A stretch of DNA of 60,000 bases from Apostichopus japonicus (taxonomy: Eukaryota > Echinodermata > Holothuroidea > Aspidochirotida > Stichopodidae), in the NCBI RefSeq assembly GCF_037975245.1, contig NC_092576.1, positions 43,035,611 through 43,095,610 on the forward strand. Direction: 5' to 3'. Positions within the stretch are counted from its first letter, which is position 1. The number at the start of each line of letters is the position of its first letter. A program made the position numbers and the translations under genes. Below the pieces are notes generated by a model. The model saw only the letters and a program-made list of their open reading frames with translations, searched no databases and was not told the origin of the DNA. This document shows, one piece after another, positions 52,905 through 60,000 of the stretch.

Positions 52905-53600
52905 GACACAATATCATCATAATGTGAGAACAATACACTTTACCATGCACTGTCGGATTGGTTGGCGGAAGAATGCAATATATGTTAATCCAAAGTTTGT
53001 TCATAGATATTTATTAGATATACTCATCGCACGGTCATTCTCTTTACGGAAAAAATCTTAAAAATTTATAAACGGATTTAATTCGGTTTCATTTTCTATT
53101 TCACACGCTGTACGTTGAGCAATGTGTTTGTAAAGTGTTGGAAGAATCAGCCCAATTGTATTGACTATTAGAGTACTCTGTATGGAATCATAGCCATCCA
53201 TCCTAAGTATGAAATATAACATGTATTTAGCTGTTGAAATTACACTAAGAAACCCTTCTATATGTATATGAAATACCTATGCGAAAACATTCACATTTAA
53301 AATCTCCCTAGATTTGTGTATAAATGTGAGTTTTGCTCATGATGTATCCATCCCCTTGTATCCATCCCCTTGTATCCATCCCGTTGTTCCATTCCCGCAT
53401 ACCTTTATCGTTGATCCCTACATAGTTAAATATGTTCCCAGAACTCAATGGAAATTAACAATTAAGATGAGACCATGTTCCCTGTGTGGTATCTGGCAGG
53501 CTCTACTACAATACATTACTTGCCTTATTTGATGAGACCAATAAGTAACATACAAGGTAACTTAAGTATTCCGTGGGAGACAGGTATTAATTGACAACTA
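50490..53600 (+). repeat. Long direct-repeat block, copy 3 (internally deleted)
   Basis: Starts at GTGAATTTAGTCTGTTTCTG and carries the C-run part and the ACTACGGCT-type body. At about 51570 it jumps from GGGGTGGAGTATTTGGAAT to TTTCAGCAGAAACAG, missing more than 1 kb present in copies 1, 2 and 4. It ends CACGCGATATATA (52825), TA array to 52899, then the same tail as copy 2 (52900-53600). Confidence 0.83.
52825..52899. repeat. (TA)n array of block copy 3
   Basis: About 75 bp TA with one TAGATA interruption, at the same block position as the arrays at 40213 and 49185. Confidence 0.95.
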
Positions 53601-53671
53601 CCGCTGCGCCCCCCCCCCCCCCCATTCCGTTGGGGTTCAATTACAAGGAATCCAGTATTAATTAACCAGTC

Positions 53672-56348
53672 TGTGTTCGACATCCCAAGCGCCTACAGTA
53701 AGACCAAACCGTACAGCATTCACAATATAAATAAGACAAAGACCTTACGCGAACGAGTGTACATAATACTTACAGTGTATAATTGTTACGCGTCTGTTTA
53801 GTAAAAGGAGTACATATAATCTGGTGTAAATATTGAATAGTCATACCGGATGGAAACGGATCACATGAAGTCCCTACGTGGTATCAATCACCGCATAGGA
53901 ACGTGTTGAGCAGGAGTACTTATGTGCTAATCGATAGGCCACATAAGGAAATGTCTTTTTGTGACAGTATGAACTGCCACACAATAACTTGTGAATTTAG
54001 TCTGTTTTGGCGGTCATTGTGTGACAGTGAAACGACTATTTGATAATTAATACGTTCTTGGTCATTGTGTGGCTATGCTAATATCGCCACATGACGACTT
54101 GTTATTGTCATTAATTGGCAGCAATTTGTATTTACATAATGACTTAGATTCACATAATTTTTGTCCCGTTTATTTTAAGTATATCGACACACGTGTTGTA
54201 TTTCCTGCAAACCACCCCTACCCCAACGAAAAAAAAGAAAGAAAGAAAAAATCGTGTTGTCTTCGCTTTTATATACATATACTGTGCGTGGACATTAAGA
54301 GCGCCTGTTTTCAAGCCTGTTTTCAAAGCCACTAAGTTCACAAATCGTATGGAAATATAAAGTTTGTCAGTTTTAGAGATTTGATGAATTTTTATTACAC
54401 AATTCGATTAATAATGCCAAAATACAAAACTGGCGCAACAATAGGTACACTAAAGGTATAGGTTAAAGTTATCCATACTTCATAAATATGTATACTGTTC
54501 ATATCACTCCAAGCACAAATGTTCACTACGGCTAAATTTGAACCTAACTTGCACATACATCTTATATTGATATAATACTATGTTAGGCCTATACCTGTAC
54601 CACGATATAGTCAGACAGTTTTGACAACCATTTATCGAATCATTGCTTTATCTGAGGTTTACATTACTTAGAGAAAGTATACACCGGTATGATACGAAGG
54701 TAAAGTTGCAAGATAGTCTTGCTACTGCTAAAACTAAAACCAAGAAGTACCTGGTGTTATTTCATATAGATTCTAATGGACAGAAAAGCTTCGCAGAATT
54801 TACTTTTTGTATTCATTTATTTTTATTTGGGGGGGGGGTGGTGGAGTATTTGAAATTGCGTCTACCTCATAGCTCATGCTTTTGGTGCTATGGGCCATAC
54901 CTAACAAGTGCAAGTTCACGTTGATATAGCTGGAATTATTCCGGTGCAATGATAACATACGATAAGAACATGGAAAAGTAAAATATGTTAAATTATCAGT
55001 TGAAAAATATCATCGCAATAACATCCCTAACTCTAGATATGGTTCTCTAAATGTTCTCATATTTTGGGCAGGAAATCAGTTCCCTTCTCGAATATTGTTC
55101 GATTACATATAGTGGGTTAATGTGTTACCATCAGAGCATATTATCTACAAACCTCTGTTGATTTACACTTAAGATGTCACGATGTACAATACATTTGTAA
55201 TGTTCTCATATTTTGTTTGCATTAGAACTTTATTAATATGCAAGAGTTTTGTAAATACACCATTGGGGTCAAATAATATGTACATTTTATAAAGAAAACA
55301 CATACAAAAAAACACATTCTACTGCATTAATGATATAACTAAGTTTGCTTTTGATATATGTCAGCATAAAACATCACTAAATATTGAGAATGTGTATCTA
55401 CAATAATCAAAATGCTATGAGGATCTGCTTTTTTACCTAAAGATGCAAACAATATACAGTAATTGTGTTTGACAATATACTTTAGCCTCCGGAATATAGG
55501 AAAAGTTATACGTTAGTGGTGTAGATCTCTCCCAAGGGTCCACAATGCCAAGCCTTTGTTGCAAAAGCAATACCATTTCATGTTTCCGTATTTTATATGC
55601 GTATATTATTTGAGCAAAAATGGCTACCATTACCTTTAAGCTCAGGAAAGCAGTGCTTCCATCTCCATTAGCCACACAACCACTCAGTATTGTTCTCAAC
55701 CAAAGATAAAACTTCTCAAGTTGGTGTGCATATTAACAAGTGACATCTGGAATTTTCAGCAGAACCAGTTAACTATCATCCCTAATTTCAAGTTTGTACG
55801 GTTGTAAAACAGGCTACGTAAAACAAATTTTGATTTACCACTAGTTCCTTTTTAATATTCCTGAATAACCGTTACGTTACATTGCATGCATACAGCCTTA
55901 GTCTATATGCTACAATGGTAATTGCGAGATACACTTCCTTATTCCACGACGGCTTCTCTAGTGCGCAATCACGGAACTCGGGTGAACGGACAACACCCTA
56001 ACGCCAAAGGGTAAGTACGGTAATGTTGTGTTAAATCACGTACACATTATAGATACATAAGCTATATGCTTCATGATATTGTACAAAGCTTATGTACTAA
56101 GGATTTTAAGCAAACACAGGCATGGTGATTTTGATAAGAACCAGTACTAAGTGGACTCCAGATCCATTCTACCTTCTCATTGTAATGGGCTTTACTTCCT
56201 CGGATTGTGTTCTATTTAAGAATATATAAATTTATTTATTTTCAAGGTAGTACTGAACTGTCCACGACTACTATAAATACGAAAATACGACGTAGTATCT
56301 TCATTATATATTCCCTCTCAACAGTATATATATATATATATATATATA
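53672..56348 (+). repeat. Long direct-repeat block, copy 4 (3'-truncated)
   Basis: Starts CGACATCCCAAGCGCCTACAG as copy 1 and follows it through the TATA/ACGTCG region (56270). It then breaks at CAACAG into a short TA array (56325-56348); the remaining about 700 bp of the block is missing. Its middle (54950-55290) is closest by eye to the first of the two duplicated parts of copy 2. Confidence 0.82.
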
Positions 56349-59300
56349 ACATAGACTGGTCATACGAATCAAACCTACTTGTTACGTTACCGGTAGAAAC
56401 TAACGTCATCTGGCTCTGTAGTCTGATACTGGCAATTATTGTGTTTATTAAACTGTATGGCAATATTTTTATTTATTTTTCCTTGATGATCAATTTTATC
56501 TTACTTCTACCCAATTTTCTCCCCTTAAACTATTTCGTTTACTTTCCAGACTCTCAAATTTAACATTACAAAATGGCGGAACGGTTCCCTATACTTATCC
56601 CCGTTACGATGTGATACAATGTAATCCACGTACACACATTATGGAATGAAACAACGTCTTAATTACTTCCTGTAGTTTCCTGTAGTTTCCTGTTTTGAGA
56701 AGTGTCGTATTTAAATATGTATAACATGTAAAGTATGAACAGTCCTATTTTTAGAACATTGGCAATGAATCAATACATAGACTGATCCTCTGATTTGATT
56801 CGCTCACAAACAAGTTATATCAGACGATCATGCCGTCAGAGAGTGTACCGTGATATTATTGATGTATATGTGTAAGCTTATTTAGTGTTGTTATCGAAAC
56901 AATCTGTTTACGGCTACAAATGTAACTGTATATCGATTGACCTTAACTTTCCTCCGTTTGTTTTAAATTGCGCTCAGACAGCACTTATAGCTAAAATACT
57001 TCCTTCTCTAAAGATTCTCAACACTGTGATAAGGCAATAAGGAAAGCTTTCACCTGGATGGATGGACCTCATAACGAAAGTGGCTATTCAATACATTTCC
57101 ATTACGTTTTTCAAATAACATCACGTGTTACACACGCATGCAATTATATGCAGTATAGGGACACCTAGGCATTACTCATAGCTGCCATTTCTAATGGACA
57201 CACATTCAAATAGAGGCACTACAGGGGCACCTCTAAGCATTTATCACACCTGTCAGATCTAATGAACACACATACAAACAGAGGCACTACAGGGCAAGAA
57301 GACAATTAAAGGAACTATTAAATACACCTCCATTACGTTTTTCAAATAACATCACGGGTTACACAAACAAATGCTCACAGGCATTCATAGCGAAAAGATG
57401 TTACTTTAAGATTTTGAATTTGGATAATTTACCTGAATATCATTTAATCTGTTGAAGTGTTGATTGTTTAACGAATATGATTTTTATTATAATTTTGTAA
57501 TTATCAAGAAAGCTAGATATTTTTGTTATAGAAAATGACCGTCTGCGTTAAAATATAAACCCAGCGACGTCCTTAGTTGCAGGAAAACATAAATCCTGAA
57601 CTGTTAAACATTGTTTATCACACTGCGAATATGAGACGTAAAGACAAACAAAAAGTCAGTACGTTTAGAAACTTTGTCAGAACAAAATTGCAAGACTGGG
57701 TTATAATTTTTAATATATTTGTTTTGTATTTCCCAGCCTACAGAAATAAAACCGTTACACTAACATCAACGGCCACGCAAACTTGATCGGGAGTTAAGCA
57801 TTAGTTTTGAACAAGTTGGAGAATTAGATTGAGCAAGTAGGCGCGAATAAATGGATAATCCAGAGAAAATGTTTTGCCACTAAAAAACATACATATTGTA
57901 AACATCGTATTAAAGTTAACAAGCAATTTCTACACAGCTACATAGCTACATTGGGATTTTGACACGTTTACTGTCATTAGGTGAATCATATGCTAACAGG
58001 CGAATAGGATTGACTTGACCTTTATTTTCTATGGTTTCAGTTTTACCTAATGGGATTTTACAGTTAACAATATGTAAATGACATAGGTGTCTTTATATTG
58101 CGATGTATGAAATGTTAATGTAATATGTAAGTTAGAGCATACCATTAATGTGTCAGTAGGCTTCTATGACATCATTCATGTGTGTGTCAGATTGACATTG
58201 GATGAAAAGGGGGAAACAAACCAAATGTTGTTACAATAAATATGAATTCGAATTTATATTTCTTACAATGGTTGGAATAATTACGTTCGTCTGTATTCCA
58301 TCTGGAATGTCACTTCAACTTTTGACTGTGTGATTGTCAAGTGCATTAAATTGTCGTTTGTTGTGTTTTAGCGGCAGTGGTCGAATATTTATAGATTTAT
58401 TTTTGTAACGGCACGTCTCCTATTCCCAGCTAATTTCAGCTTGTAATATAGTATGTTATTTTGGACATGTTTTATTGTTTTGCCATGCTGATACCTATTT
58501 TCGTTGTTTTATGAAATATATCCCTTCTAAGAGTGCACTTGTTTTCATAAAGTAGCGCGTCTTGAATTTCAATAGCATGCGTACTACTAACCTTTCCAAA
58601 TAGCTCTTGACTTATGACTTCATTTTGAGCATTTCACTGGTTTATACCTCAAGTTCCATATCATGATACCTTGTTGAAACAGTTGTCATGCGACATATAT
58701 AGTTGAAAAATATATATGCCGTTAGTGCGCTTACATGCACATTTAACATGTAATGGCTGTGTCTGGCTGGTAACGATCAACTGCCATTAAGATCATAACA
58801 CAGAATTAAATATGAACACACGCGCATGTGAGGTCCTTGTACCCGGTAGGTATTGTCACATATTGTACAAGCACAGCGCCATCCAAATGTTTGATTATGT
58901 TAATCTGTTAATAAGATATCTCCGATACCCAGATGCAATACACGGGCAGTTATCTTAAGAACGTCTTGGTGTCTTGAGTACCTACATGATAGGTATGTCT
59001 GAGGCTTGTACATGACCCCGTAAGGATGTATGTGCAAAAGCTTAGGATCACAAACAAATTAGATTTGTGTATTTTAATAGCTCCGCCCTGCAATAATTAT
59101 AAAGAAGTTTCACCCCTATGAAACCTGCGCGGGAGAGGTCCTGCGGAGGATAATAGATCTGTTGTCAAAGAAAATACAGCTTTGTTTTTGTTGAGGATCA
59201 GTTGTCTATGTTGAGACACGGAATGGCTCTGATAAGTGAAGTTAGTTGAATATTCACAGTTTTTAAATCACCTGCTGTCTATTGTACATGGGACTCTGCG

Positions 59301-60000
59301 CACGGTAGACAGTTTGCAATGATGTTAGATGGTTTTAGCCCACGGTGTAAATTATTTGTTTAAGGAGTAATTGCTTCCTTCATGCAGACAAATAAATGAG
59401 CACTAAGTTACACGTGTGACCCACTCTCCTTGAAAACTGCATTAGATCTTTTTTAGCTTAAAATGTTTGAATAAAGAGAACGTACAGTGTCTTCTCTCTA
59501 TTTGTACTTTACTATCAACAAAACACTAAACATAATCGAACAACTACGAGAAGACGCTGGCCCGAATCAACCAGGGTAGCATATACATGACTAAGCTTCA
59601 GCTGAACATAGTACTTACTCGTTTTATTATCCAAAAGTAAAACACAGAAAAAGTATCCTGTCAATAAACCAAATTTAGCAGTGAATTTCCAAATCCACGT
59701 TTCTCGTTCAATCCTGGGCGAAATACTACCCTGACTCGGTGTTATTCCATAGAGTTAGGTCTAGTTGAAAAACACGCCTTGACCAGTAACATCCCACAAT
59801 CACAAGACAGTCTCTAACGAAATAGATCGTCCGATCGCTATATAGTACCGTTTTATTCCACTCCTTGGACCAGACAGATGCCGGAACAAACATAACGGAA
59901 CATATAACTCATGTATCACGAACTACGATACTGGAATACAGCAAATGAAATGGATACATGCGATGAAATCCTACTTAAGCTATCTACACATGCTGCAAGC
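56349..60000. other. Right end: no gene recognised, short local repeats
   Basis: CATTACGTTTTTCAAATAAC occurs at 57100 and 57331, and AGAGGCACTACAGGG at 57213 and 57278, forming a small irregular tandem region (about 57095-57375). The rest is AT-rich without recognised coding, splice-bounded exons, tRNA or terminal repeats. A 69-codon plus-strand stretch at 57577-57786 and one at 56207-56563 show no family signature. Confidence 0.5.

Noticed and set aside
55433-55699. Minus-strand 88-codon frame in block copy 4, partly similar to copy 2
   Set aside because: Similarity is explained by the repeated block; the frame is broken in copy 2 and deleted in copy 1.
58700-59215. Possible solo LTR (TATAAAGAAG, then a G/T-rich tail to TTGAGACA)
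   Set aside because: No matching second LTR, no primer-binding site and no target duplication could be found.

Overview
The window is AT-rich animal DNA, most likely from a marine invertebrate deuterostome. An echinoderm such as a sea cucumber fits best. This is inferred from an immune NLR gene of the DEATH-NACHT-LRR kind expanded in echinoderms, from Penelope-like and CR1/L2-like retroelements, from hAT MITEs, and from very long (TA)n arrays. No species assignment can be proven from the sequence alone.

The left half (412-32378, minus strand) is one large NLR-type innate immune receptor gene that runs off the left edge. I reconstructed 23 exons by hand from GT/AG borders, and every junction agrees in reading phase. 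They are: a 61-nt start exon (32318-32378), a DEATH-domain exon (30524-30805), a second death-fold exon that looks DED-like (27895-28121), a single large NACHT exon (25282-26799) with Walker A GDPGYGKST and Walker B FDGYDEY, and 19 short exons coding a leucine-rich ectodomain. The ectodomain is a four-exon cassette (A-D-C-B; phases 0-0, 0-2, 2-1, 1-0) of about 165 residues, present five times. Units 1-2 and 3-4 together form a larger tandem duplication that includes introns. The coding sequence inside the window is 1473 codons with no stop.

The introns of this gene carry much foreign DNA. The 10.4-kb intron between exons A5 and D5 holds a decayed CR1/L2-like LINE (about 8.6-12.2 kb) and a palindromic locus (3225-8062). 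That palindrome consists of two 400-bp inverted arms and (TA)n arrays, with a Penelope-like element (reverse transcriptase plus GIY-YIG nuclease, frameshifted) and an inverted RT fragment between them. The Penelope element carries a hammerhead-ribozyme-like core near its 3' end. The intron before A5 holds a 1.8-kb pentanucleotide satellite (GGAAT/GAATT type). A diverged copy of the DEATH exon and a truncated copy of one LRR exon lie in other introns.

The right half (about 32.4-60 kb) is mostly non-coding. It holds one possible oxidase-type exon (35574-35726, weak), then four direct copies of a long block with internal or terminal (TA)n arrays (36.7-40.4, 45.6-50.5, 50.5-53.6, 53.7-56.3 kb). 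Copies 1 and 2 are separated by a 5-kb cluster of insertions: an inverted-repeat element with telomere-like CCCTAA motifs, a second Penelope copy, a THAP-domain pseudogene, two nested hAT-type MITEs with perfect 8-bp target duplications, and a P2RX7-like pseudogene. The last 3.5 kb shows only small local repeats.

The most interesting item is the NLR ectodomain: a phase-closed exon cassette that can be duplicated or lost without breaking the frame, with visible footprints of that process in the introns.
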